Source of the DNA: an uncultured Eubacteriales bacterium
Lineage (GTDB): Bacteria > Bacillota > Clostridia > Christensenellales > UBA1242
DNA: 24,349 nucleotides
Direction: 5' to 3'
NCBI GenBank assembly: GCA_948787875.1
Contig: CAQFKO010000019.1
Coordinates: forward strand, 1 to 24,349
Below, in pieces: positions 8,390-16,700 of this stretch; position 1 is the stretch's first letter; each line of letters starts with the position of its first letter. The notes beneath the pieces were generated by a model, which saw only the letters and a program-made list of their open reading frames with translations, searched no databases and was not told the DNA's origin. The translations under genes and the position numbers were made by a program.

Positions 8390-9137
8390 AAATGTTCCTA
8401 ATATTTTAACAATGGCAAGAATATTTTGTACTCCACTTATAGTAATATTATTTTTGCTTCCAATTCCTTATGGTATTGGAAAATATGTGGCTCTTGCAAT
8501 TTATGTGCTTGGCTGTTTAACAGACCTTATCGACGGAAAAATTGCAAGAAAATATGGCTTAGTAAGCGATTTCGGAAAGTTTATGGACCAAATTGCAGAT
8601 AAGTTTATAACTACAACCGCAATGATTTTGGTTTTGTTTTCGGGTGTAACAAATGCTTGGGCAGCTCCGCTTATTCTAATTGTGGTTGTTCTTCGCGATA
8701 TATTAATCAGCGGAATAAGAATGGTTGCAGCCAATAAAAATGTTGTTATTGCAGCAGATATTTACGGAAAAGTAAAATCTTTGTTTTTAGATGTTGCCAA
8801 CATGATTTTGATGCTTTATGTTGCGCTAAGAGTAACAGTGGCTCAAAATGTTGCAGATATAATAAGATATTTGGGCTTGGCTGTGCTGATTGTGGGTGCG
8901 GTATTGTCAATTGTTTCATGTTTGAATTATGGAATAAATGCAATGAAAGCATTATCACCAAAAAATGCTAATAATGATAAAATTTCGCAAAATTCAGACA
9001 AAAATAACAATTTAACAGAAAACGAAGAAGCTTCGGAAACTGCAAAATCAAATGAAGAACAACCAAAAAAGGTTGAAACAAAAAAGCAAAATTCGGAAAA
9101 ATCCAAAACTGTAAAAAATAAAAATGTAGAAAAATAA
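8382..9137 (+). CDS. pgsA: CDP-diacylglycerol-glycerol-3-phosphate 3-phosphatidyltransferase PgsA
   Basis: This integral membrane enzyme makes phosphatidylglycerol phosphate from CDP-diacylglycerol and glycerol-3-phosphate, the entry step to phosphatidylglycerol. The CDP-alcohol phosphatidyltransferase signature is complete: D48, D51, G52, A55, R56, G65, D69 and D73, with several hydrophobic segments around it. I chose the ATG at 8382 (251 residues) over an in-frame ATG at 8358 because AAAGGAG lies 9 nt before it and the protein then begins MNKNVPNILTMAR, the usual N-terminus of the family. The start overlaps the end of rimO by 8 bp, suggesting translational coupling. The last 60 or so residues form a Lys/Glu/Asn-rich hydrophilic tail not usual for PgsA. 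The cinA gene that often sits between pgsA and recA in Bacilli is absent. Confidence 0.93.
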   Translation: MNKNVPNILTMARIFCTPLIVILFLLPIPYGIGKYVALAIYVLGCLTDLIDGKIARKYGLVSDFGKFMDQIADKFITTTAMILVLFSGVTNAWAAPLILIVVVLRDILISGIRMVAANKNVVIAADIYGKVKSLFLDVANMILMLYVALRVTVAQNVADIIRYLGLAVLIVGAVLSIVSCLNYGINAMKALSPKNANNDKISQNSDKNNNLTENEEASETAKSNEEQPKKVETKKQNSEKSKTVKNKNVEK

Positions 9138-9158
9138 AAAAGGAATAGGTGAACAAAA

Positions 9159-10190
9159 ATGACAGATAAACAAAAGAATCTTGAACAAGCGATTGCGCAA
9201 ATCGAAAAAGAATTTGGAAAAGGAAGCATCATGCGTCTTGGTGATGTTGAGGCAGAAAAAATAGATGTTATTCCAACAGGTTGCTTGTCGCTTGACCTTG
9301 CACTCGGTGTGGGTGGCGTACCTCGCGGAAGAATTATAGAAATTTATGGACCTGAATCTTCGGGAAAAACAACTGTGTCACTTCACATTGTGGCAGAAGC
9401 TCAAAAACTTGGAGGAACTGCGGCTTTTATTGATGCTGAGCACGCTCTTGACCCAACTTATGCAGCAAGACTTGGCGTAGATATAAAAAATCTTTATGTT
9501 TCTCAACCTGATAATGGTGAACAAGGCTTAGAGATTGCAGAAAGCTTGGTTAGGTCTGGTTCTGTGGATATCGTTGTTGTTGACTCTGTTGCGGCTCTCA
9601 CTCCAAAAGCAGAAATTGACGGCGAAATGGGAGATAATCATGTGGGTCTTCAAGCAAGACTTATGAGCCAAGCATTAAGAAAACTTGCCAGCATTACAAA
9701 CAAAACAAAAACCTGTGTTATTTTTATTAACCAGCTTCGTGAAAAAATCGGTGTTATGTTTGGAAATCCAGAAACCACTCCTGGCGGAAAAGCTTTAAAA
9801 TTTTATTCTTCAATCCGACTTGATGTAAGAAAAGGTGAAGTTATAAAAGAAGGCGACCAATCGGTTGGTGCAAGAACAAAAGTAAAAGTCGTAAAAAACA
9901 AAGTTGCTCCGCCATTCAAAGTTGCCGAATTTGATATTATCTTCGGAATGGGTGTTTCTCAGGAATCTTGTGTTCTTGATATTGCTGTAAACAAAGACAT
10001 CATTCAAAAGAGCGGTGCTTGGTTTAGTTATAACGGTGAAAAAATCGGTCAAGGCCGTGAAAATGTAAAGAAATATTTGCTTGAAAATCCGGAAGTTTGT
10101 GAAGAAATCACACAAAAAATTCGTGATTCGGTTATGCCAAAAACCGAGGAAACCGAAGACAAACCTGCTTCCGATTCAGAGAATAACTAA
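9159..10190 (+). CDS. recA: Recombinase RecA
   Basis: RecA forms ATP-dependent filaments on single-stranded DNA, pairs homologous strands and triggers LexA self-cleavage. The protein is 343 residues, normal for the family. Walker A is GPESSGKT (64-71); the VVVDSVAAL strand carries Walker B; the DNA-binding loops L1 (around EMGDNHVGLQARLM) and L2 (around FGNPETTPGGKALKF) are both intact. The C-terminus ends in a short acidic tail, as is common. The gene lies 21 bp after pgsA with AGGTG ahead of the ATG. I see no clear LexA-type operator in that short gap, so damage regulation, if any, would act on a promoter further upstream. Its stop TAA is followed at once by TAG, giving tandem stops, and then by a terminator hairpin. 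Confidence 0.98.
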   Translation: MTDKQKNLEQAIAQIEKEFGKGSIMRLGDVEAEKIDVIPTGCLSLDLALGVGGVPRGRIIEIYGPESSGKTTVSLHIVAEAQKLGGTAAFIDAEHALDPTYAARLGVDIKNLYVSQPDNGEQGLEIAESLVRSGSVDIVVVDSVAALTPKAEIDGEMGDNHVGLQARLMSQALRKLASITNKTKTCVIFINQLREKIGVMFGNPETTPGGKALKFYSSIRLDVRKGEVIKEGDQSVGARTKVKVVKNKVAPPFKVAEFDIIFGMGVSQESCVLDIAVNKDIIQKSGAWFSYNGEKIGQGRENVKKYLLENPEVCEEITQKIRDSVMPKTEETEDKPASDSENN

Positions 10191-10221
10191 TAGTTTTAAA
10201 ATTTTGAAAATCAAAAAAATT

Positions 10222-10246
10222 TGCACGAAAATTCGTGCATTTTTTT
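10222..10246 (+). terminator. Intrinsic terminator after recA
   Basis: TGCACGAA (10222-10229) pairs with TTCGTGCA (10232-10239), followed by seven T residues (10240-10246). In practice the stem is probably 6-7 bp with a 4-6 nt loop. An A-run just upstream makes the element nearly symmetric, but no gene approaches on the other strand. It closes the ftsK-recA operon. Confidence 0.88.
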
Positions 10247-10299
10247 ATATAAAAATTTTGTTAAATTTTGGCTTGAATGTTGATTAATGCTAAGATTGC

Positions 10300-10327
10300 T
10301 TGACTTAATTAATTTTTGTATGATAAT
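10300..10327 (+). promoter_or_regulatory. Candidate sigma-A promoter for rny
   Basis: TTGACT (10300-10305) and GATAAT (10322-10327) are each one base from consensus and 16 bp apart, about 65 bp before the rny ATG and downstream of the recA terminator. The surrounding region is very AT-rich, so chance matches are possible. Confidence 0.6.
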
Positions 10328-10393
10328 ATTAATCTATGCAAATAAAATAATATAATTATTTGTTATAAATTTTAAAAAATTTTGGAGGAAACT

Positions 10394-11971
10394 ATGAGTA
10401 CACTCGCAGTCGCTGTTATTACAGCCATTGTTTCCTTGGTTTTAGGCGCAGCAATTGGTGGCGTAATTTCTTATTTTTTGACAGGCAAAATGCTTGAAAA
10501 AAAGCTTGGAAATGCAAAGGCTATTGCTGAAAAACAAATTAAAGATGCCGAAGACAAAGCATCTTCTATTAAAAAAGAAGCCATTTTAGAGGCCAAGGAA
10601 GAAGCATTAAAAATTAAGGTCGAGTCAGAAAACGAAAATAAAGAAAGAAGAGCAGATATACAAAAAATGGAAGCTCGAATTTTGGAAAAAGAAGAATCTA
10701 TTGACCGAAAAAATGATGCATTAGATAAAAAGTTGCAGGCAATCGAAGATGCTAAGGCAGAGATTGATGCAAAAAAACAAGATTTGGAAAACTTTAAAAA
10801 AGAAGTAGAAAAAGAAAAGGAAAATATTGCAAAAGAGCTTGAAAAGGTTGCAGGGTTGACAAGAGAAGAGGCAAAAAAGCAAGTTGTTGATTCTATTATT
10901 GACGATGCAAGAAAAGAAGCTGGCAACATTGTTCGCGATATTGAAAACGAAGCTCGTGAAGAGGGCGAAAAGAAGGCTCGTGATATTGTTACACTCGCCA
11001 TACAAAAATGCGCAACAGACCAAACCGCAGATGTAACAGTAACAACAGTTTCGCTTCCTACTGACGAAATGAAAGGAAGAATTATCGGTCGTGAAGGTAG
11101 AAATATTCGCGCCATAGAAAATGCAACAGGCGTTGACCTTATTGTAGACGACACCCCAGACGCAGTTATTTTGTCTTCCTTTGACCCAATCAGAAGAGAG
11201 GTTGCAAGGCTTACTCTTGAAAAACTTATAACTGACGGCAGAATTCACCCTGCTCGTGTTGAAGATGTTGTTGAAAAGGTTAAAAAAGACATAGAAAAAA
11301 CCATAAAAGAAGCAGGTGAAAATGCTTCCTTTGATGCCGGTGTTTATAACTTGCATCCAGAAATGATAAAGATTTTGGGAAGACTTAAATACCGCACAAG
11401 TTATGGTCAAAATGTTCTTAAACACAGCTTGGAAACCTCATACATTGCAGGTCTTTTAGCTGGGGAACTTGGGGCAAATGTTGCGGTTGCAAAACGCGGT
11501 GGCTTGCTTCATGATATCGGTAAGGCGTTAGACTTTGAAATGGAGGGAACTCACATTTCAATCGGTGTTGATGTTGCAAAAAAATATAAAGAAAGCCAAG
11601 AGGTTATTCATTGTATAGAGGCTCACCACGGCGGTGTTGAATTTAAGTCAATAGAAGCTATTTTGGTTCAAGTTGCAGACGCAATTTCAAGTGCAAGACC
11701 GGGCGCAAGAAGAGAATCTCTTGATGCGTATGTTAAGCGTCTTGAAAAATTGGAGAGCATTGCAAACAGCTTTAAGGGTGTTGATTCTTCTTATGCAATT
11801 CAAGCGGGAAGAGAAATCAGAATCGCTGTTAAGCCGGAAGAGGTTGACGATGCTTCAATGGTTATTTTGGCAAAAGAAATCGCAAGAAAGATAGAGGCCG
11901 AAATGGAATATCCGGGTCAAGTTAAAGTTAACATTATTCGCGAAACCCGTGCAACAGACATTGCTTCTTAG
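10394..11971 (+). CDS. rny: Ribonuclease Y
   Basis: RNase Y is a membrane-tethered endoribonuclease that starts mRNA decay in many Gram-positive bacteria. The 525 residues show the standard order: an N-terminal transmembrane helix (about 4-30), a long charged coiled coil (about 35-195), a KH RNA-binding domain with GRIIGREGRNIR (228-239), and an HD phosphohydrolase domain with the catalytic His373-Asp374 in GLLHDIGKA. GGAGG stands 5 nt before the ATG at 10394. A TTG 12 bp upstream in the same frame overlaps that GGAGG and is not the start. The gene follows recA as in Bacillus, but the terminator and promoter between them suggest separate transcription. It ends with TAG and is followed by its own terminator. 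Confidence 0.97.
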   Translation: MSTLAVAVITAIVSLVLGAAIGGVISYFLTGKMLEKKLGNAKAIAEKQIKDAEDKASSIKKEAILEAKEEALKIKVESENENKERRADIQKMEARILEKEESIDRKNDALDKKLQAIEDAKAEIDAKKQDLENFKKEVEKEKENIAKELEKVAGLTREEAKKQVVDSIIDDARKEAGNIVRDIENEAREEGEKKARDIVTLAIQKCATDQTADVTVTTVSLPTDEMKGRIIGREGRNIRAIENATGVDLIVDDTPDAVILSSFDPIRREVARLTLEKLITDGRIHPARVEDVVEKVKKDIEKTIKEAGENASFDAGVYNLHPEMIKILGRLKYRTSYGQNVLKHSLETSYIAGLLAGELGANVAVAKRGGLLHDIGKALDFEMEGTHISIGVDVAKKYKESQEVIHCIEAHHGGVEFKSIEAILVQVADAISSARPGARRESLDAYVKRLEKLESIANSFKGVDSSYAIQAGREIRIAVKPEEVDDASMVILAKEIARKIEAEMEYPGQVKVNIIRETRATDIAS

Positions 11972-11993
11972 TTTTAAACATTAATATAACATT

Positions 11994-12043
11994 AAAATCT
12001 TACAAAGTTTTAGGCAAAAGTCTATTTCTTTGTAAGATTTTTT
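11994..12043 (+). terminator. Terminator after rny
   Basis: Two perfectly complementary 14-nt arms, AAAATCTTACAAAG (11994-12007) and CTTTGTAAGATTTT (12028-12041), flank a 20-nt loop. The second arm runs into a T-run (12038-12043). The outer four pairs are A-T and belong to the A-tract/T-tract. Confidence 0.85.
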
Positions 12044-12111
12044 ATTTCAAAAATTTCTAAAATGCTTGCACAATATTGCATAAATAGACAAAGTGACAAA
12101 TATATTTTAAT

Positions 12112-12945
12112 ATGTTTAAAATATTTGATTTGCACAATGACTATTTCACTGAAATAAATAGCGAAAAAAAGAAAAATAAATATATTTCAAATAACTCGGA
12201 AGTTGCAAAAGGCATTGCATCTGCGGTTTGGACAAGCGAACTAAACCAAAATCAAGCAATGTCAAAAATCAGTGAAGCAAGAGATTTTTCCAATTCTTCA
12301 AGCAACTTGTTTTTGGCTGTGGAAGATTTGCATTTTTTAAGCAATGATAATTTGGAAAAGTTTTTATCTTTCAGACCGCTTTATGCTGGGCTGACTTGGA
12401 ATAACACAAATTGTTTGGCGGGCGGGGCAAGCGAAAGTGGAAGGCTCACCACTTTCGGAAAACAGGTTTTAAAGGCTTTGGAGGCTAATAATGTACAAAT
12501 AGACACGGCGCATCTTAATGAAGAAAGCTTTATGGATATTTCAAAGCTGTCAAAAAGACCGATGTTTTGTTCGCATTCGGCTTGCTATGGAGTAAATCAA
12601 CATAAAAGAAATTTAAAAGATTATCAAATAAAAATGATAGTTGACTCGGGTGGAATTTTTGGCTTGTGCTTGGTGTCTGATTTTTTGAACGGAACAAAAC
12701 ATTCTTCTGTTCAAGATGTTGTGGGGCATATAGATTATTTTGCTTGCAAATTTGGAATAAACAACCTTGCAATTGGAACGGATTTTTATGGCACAAAGCA
12801 GTTGCCTAAGGGAATAAAAAATTATTATGACCTTGTTAAAAATCTTTCAGGACAGCTTTCAAAACTCGGATATACCGAAAAAAGCTTAAATAAGATTTTT
12901 TATGAAAATGCGTCGGTATTTTTTAAAAATGCCGAAAGACAGTAA
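12112..12945 (+). CDS. M19-family (membrane/renal dipeptidase) metallopeptidase, short form
   Basis: M19 enzymes are di-zinc hydrolases that cut dipeptides, including those with D-residues. The 277 residues carry the expected ligands in order: H8 and D10 in DLHND, E71 in the AVEDLHF strand as the bridging Glu, H134 in DTAHL, H155 in SHSAC, and D224 in IGTDFYG. The GLTWNNTNCLAGGA block and H164-x-R166-N matching the substrate-binding Arg motif are also typical. There is no signal peptide, so it is probably cytoplasmic and could recycle cell-wall or dietary dipeptides. It is shorter than most relatives (about 310-370). The start is fixed by DLHND lying seven residues in, yet no Shine-Dalgarno sequence precedes the ATG. 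It stands alone between the rny terminator and the TetR promoter. Confidence 0.88.
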   Translation: MFKIFDLHNDYFTEINSEKKKNKYISNNSEVAKGIASAVWTSELNQNQAMSKISEARDFSNSSSNLFLAVEDLHFLSNDNLEKFLSFRPLYAGLTWNNTNCLAGGASESGRLTTFGKQVLKALEANNVQIDTAHLNEESFMDISKLSKRPMFCSHSACYGVNQHKRNLKDYQIKMIVDSGGIFGLCLVSDFLNGTKHSSVQDVVGHIDYFACKFGINNLAIGTDFYGTKQLPKGIKNYYDLVKNLSGQLSKLGYTEKSLNKIFYENASVFFKNAERQ

Positions 12946-12951
12946 ATTTGA

Positions 12952-12980
12952 TTGAAAATTTTTGAATTTTGTTATATAAT
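12952..12980 (+). promoter_or_regulatory. Sigma-A promoter for the TetR-family gene
   Basis: TTGAAA (12952-12957), 17 bp, TATAAT (12975-12980), then 20 bp to the ATG at 13001. A 6-4-6 inverted repeat (AAAATT, TTTG, AATTTT; 12955-12970) overlaps the -35 and spacer and could be an operator, but it is pure A/T apart from one base and weak evidence. Confidence 0.8.
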
Positions 12981-13000
12981 TATTTGCATACGGGGTAGAG

Positions 13001-13591
13001 ATGCAAATCAAAAAAGATAATTCAAAAAAGAAGATTAAAAGCAGTGCAAAAAAACTGTTTTTTGTTATGCAATACAAAGACGCTTCTATGCGTGATGTTG
13101 CAAAAATGAGCGACATGACAGTCGGCAATATTTACAGATATTATGAAAATAAAGAAATTTTGTTTGAAGATATTGTGGGAGAAACCTATCGCAAAATGGA
13201 AAAGGTGATAAGGGTCACAGACTATGCGCAGGTTTTTATTAGAAATAAAATAGGTGTTAATGAAAAAAATGTTTATAAAAACAACAAGTTTAGATCACAT
13301 GTCTTAGAGAGCATAACGGAAATCGTTGTTCAAAATTCAAATGAACTGTATATTTTGATTAACAACAGCGAGGGAAGTAAATACGAAAACACAAGCAAAA
13401 GAATCGAAAAAATGATAAAGGAAACCATTATGGCAGTAATGCCAAAAATGAGCGAAGATGTTGTTTCGGCATATTCCTTTACCGCTATTTCAACACTGTC
13501 TTATATTCTTAGAATGCATATCGGAGATAAAGCGAAGTTAAAGCAACACATAACTTTGTTCTTCCAAAAATTTATAGAAAGTTTTTCTTAA
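13001..13591 (+). CDS. TetR/AcrR-family transcriptional regulator
   Basis: The protein is 196 residues, typical for TetR repressors, which bind DNA as dimers and release it on binding a small ligand. The N-terminal helix-turn-helix is clear: after a Lys-rich start, residues about 29-49 read SMRDVAKMSDMTVGNIYRYY, followed by NKEILFEDIV, the usual end of the DNA-binding domain. The remaining 140 residues are helical, divergent and give no ligand clue. The ATG at 13001 follows a GGGGTAGAG sequence, an untypical but G-rich ribosome-binding site. It has its own promoter and terminator. Candidate targets are itself, the M19 gene before it, or the surface-protein operon after it. No shared palindrome was found to choose between them. 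Confidence 0.88.
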   Translation: MQIKKDNSKKKIKSSAKKLFFVMQYKDASMRDVAKMSDMTVGNIYRYYENKEILFEDIVGETYRKMEKVIRVTDYAQVFIRNKIGVNEKNVYKNNKFRSHVLESITEIVVQNSNELYILINNSEGSKYENTSKRIEKMIKETIMAVMPKMSEDVVSAYSFTAISTLSYILRMHIGDKAKLKQHITLFFQKFIESFS

Positions 13592-13640
13592 TGATATTTA
13601 TAATTATTTACAATTGCCCAAATTTTGTTACTTAAAATAC

Positions 13641-13673
13641 AATAGGTATGATTTAATAACATACCTATTTTTT
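13641..13673 (+). terminator. Terminator after the TetR-family gene
   Basis: AATAGGTATG (13641-13650) and CATACCTATT (13660-13669) form a perfect 10-bp stem around a 9-nt loop, ending in a run of six T residues (13668-13673). It separates the regulator from the surface-protein operon. Confidence 0.87.
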
Positions 13674-13729
13674 GTTGGTTATAATTTGTAAAAAATTGTC
13701 ATAAAATTTAATAAAGTGTGTAAACAATG

Positions 13730-13759
13730 TTGACATTTTGTTCATTTTTGTTTTATAAT
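13730..13759 (+). promoter_or_regulatory. Consensus sigma-A promoter abutting a start codon (leaderless)
   Basis: TTGACA (13730-13735) and TATAAT (13754-13759) both match consensus exactly with an 18-bp spacer. The ATG of the lipoprotein gene is at 13770, only 10 nt after the -10 box. Transcription should begin near 13766-13768, leaving a leader of about 2-4 nt and no room for a Shine-Dalgarno sequence. Confidence 0.85.
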
Positions 13760-13769
13760 ATAATCAGAT

Positions 13770-16700
13770 ATGAAAAGAAGCTTATTTTCAAAATTTGTTA
13801 AAACCATAACTGCGGTATTTTGCATAGCCTTTGTGCTAGTGTTTTTCGGTGCTTGCAGTTTTGGAGAAACCGAATCAACTTATTCAATATCGGGATATGT
13901 TTATGACGAATATGGTGCGGTAGAGGGCGTTAACATAAAATGTGAACTAGGCACTTTTTCCACAGACAAAGACGGCAAATATACAATCAGCGGAATAAAA
14001 ACAAGTGTTTTGTTAGAACCAAGTTGTGAAGGTTATCAGTTTGAACAGTCAAGCAAATTAATAACAAGCGCAAACGATAATGCAAACTTTTCCGCAAGCA
14101 AAGAATATGTTGTTAGCGGATATGTAAAGAACAATGATTCTATGATAGTGGGAGCTTATGTAACAATCAACTCATTATCTGGAAAGTTTATAACAACCAC
14201 AGACGAAACGGGTTATTTTGAGGGAAAAAATGTTGCGGGAAAAACCACTGTGTCTTGCAAGGTTGACGGGGTTGAATTTTTCAGCCAAACCGCAACAATA
14301 GATAACAATAGCGTAAGCATTAATTTGACCTCTTCATTTACCATTAATCTTGAATTTGATTCAGAAGATATTGATTATTCTGCAATTTCATTAAAAATTG
14401 GTGAAAATGAATATTCTTTAACGGGTGCTTCAACCTCTTTTGATGAGGTTTATTGCGGAACGGTTGTTGAGCTTTCTTCAACTAAATATTTGTTCAGCAA
14501 ACCTCAATTTTATATAAGCACCTTAAATCAAACCGAAAATATTCAAGTCAGCAAAATTTACAGCGTTAGCGGTTATGTTAAAAGCGGAAATGTTTCGCTT
14601 GCGGGTGCGTCTATATTTGTTGACGGCGTTGCTATGGCAACAACAGACCAAAACGGTTGGTATGAAATTGATAACTTAACCTCAATTCACAATATAACTG
14701 CAAAATATGATTCTTTGAATTTCAATTTGCAAGTTGTTAACAATTTAATTACTACCGCAGATTTTAACGGAACAAAAAGCGTTTACTTTGCTTTTAATTT
14801 TGACAACAAAACAAACGGAGAAATCAGTTTTGGAAATTTTGCTCCCGAAACTTCCAACGGAACAGAATTTACTTTTAACTCGGTTTGTCTTGGCGATCAA
14901 ATTTCCGTTAATTCCGACAGCTATCATTTTGACACAAATTTGATTGAAATTTCTGACAGAGATTTATATTCAATTTCGGCAAACGCCTATTATGCTGTTG
15001 ATTTTAATATCGAAAATTTTGAAGAAGAAGCTTTGAATGATGTTCAAATTTTGCTTGACGGTCAAAGTGCTAATCTTTCAGACCTTCAAAGTTTATATTC
15101 AACTCACACAATTAGTGCAGTTTATAAAAACTATGTGTTTAGCGAATGCAATGTTAATGCAACAAATACTCACGCAAATCTAACTTACAAAATTCCTTAT
15201 GATGCCAAAATTTTGGTTTCTTCGGGTGATATATTATTGTCTGATGCAAAAGTTCAAATTGGAGAAGCCGAATACGTTGCAAATGAATTGGGCGAAATTT
15301 CTTTGCCTCAAATCGTGGGTAATATAGCTATTAAAGTTTCTTGCAATGGCTATAACACGCAAATTATTGAATTATTTGAGAATGAAGCTAATGATTTTTT
15401 AGCAGAAAAATCAATAAATTTAACGTACAATATAAGCGGAAAAGTAACAACGGGTGAAAAACCTGTTGCAAATGCCAAAGTTTGTGCAGATTTTGACAAT
15501 AAACAGTCAGAATGTTTAACAAACAGTTTGGGCGAATATTTAATTGAAGGGCTTTATGGCTCTGCTAAAATTTTGGTTGAAAAAGAGCATTTTACTTTTG
15601 TCGAGCAAAATACTGCAATTGGTGCTCTGCTTAATTTTGACGGAGTATACAAAGTTTTTGGATATTTAACTACAACAGACGAACTCGGCAACGAAATTCC
15701 ATATAATAATATAGAGGTTGTTCTTTTGTCGCAAGACGGTATTTTTGCGTTTGTAACAATAGAAGACGGTTATTTTGAATTTAATGATATTCGTGGCGAA
15801 TGTTCATTTTCAACAAAAAAAGAGGGCAGTGCAGAGCACGCAGGTCTTCGTCCTTCTGAATACAAGGTTTCAGTGGGCGGAGAATATAACTTTAATAACA
15901 ATGGTTACAGCATAAGCGGAACTATTTTGTCGGGCGGGCTTCCTGTGGTCGGCGTTTATGTGCAAGCCGGCTCAAACGGAACTTTCACTGACGATAATGG
16001 AAATTATTCTTTTGCACTTATAACGGGCTCTTGTGAAATCGTTCCTCAAAAAGAAGGTTATGATTTCGGTTCAAAAATTGTAGTTACTGAAGAAAGAGAC
16101 GATGTTGATTTCGAGGCAACTTACACCGTACAAGGAACGGTTATTTCTGGATTAAACGCAATTTGTGATGTAAGCGTAAAATATCAAAATTCTGTTATTG
16201 CGGTTACCAATCAAAGCGGTGAGTTTGTTGCTAGCGGACTTTCGGGTAATTGTGAGCTTGTTTTTGAAAAAGACGGCTATCAATTTGACAGTCTATTGAG
16301 CGTTTCAAAACCAATGTCGGCAACTGTTGAATGCAAAGTTGTTGCAACAATAAAAATTAAAACAGGCAATATATTTGTGTCTGACTTTTTGGCATTTTCT
16401 GGTGGAAAAGAGTTTGTTTCGGAAAATGATTTTGTAACTGTTTATGTTGCTAGCGGCGAAACGGTAAGGCTTGAAAAACAAGGCTATATAATTGAAAGCG
16501 TGGTTGTTGAAACCCCAGAAACTTATATTGCGAGTGCAACATATTCAATCGGCGGATTTGTTCGTTCGGGAGATGTTCCTATTTCAAATGTTGCAATCAA
16601 ATATAACGGAAATATTTATTATAGTGACAATTTGGGAAGATTTGAAATATTTGGGCTTGTGGGAGAATGTGAAATTTCGTTTGAAAAAATCGGCTATAAC

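Noticed and set aside
10247..10393. Riboswitch or small RNA between recA and rny
   Set aside because: The stretch is nearly all A/T with no stable stem besides the recA terminator; only a promoter is supported.
10471..11425. Two minus-strand open frames of 227 and 234 codons opposite rny
   Set aside because: rny is a clear RNase Y along its full length. The antisense products are Ser/Phe-rich reflections of the Lys/Glu/Ala coiled coil, and they overlap each other.
12955..12970. Inverted repeat AAAATT-TTTG-AATTTT as a TetR operator
   Set aside because: It is almost all A/T in an A/T-rich promoter and TetR operators normally have longer, mixed-base palindromes. Kept only as a remark.
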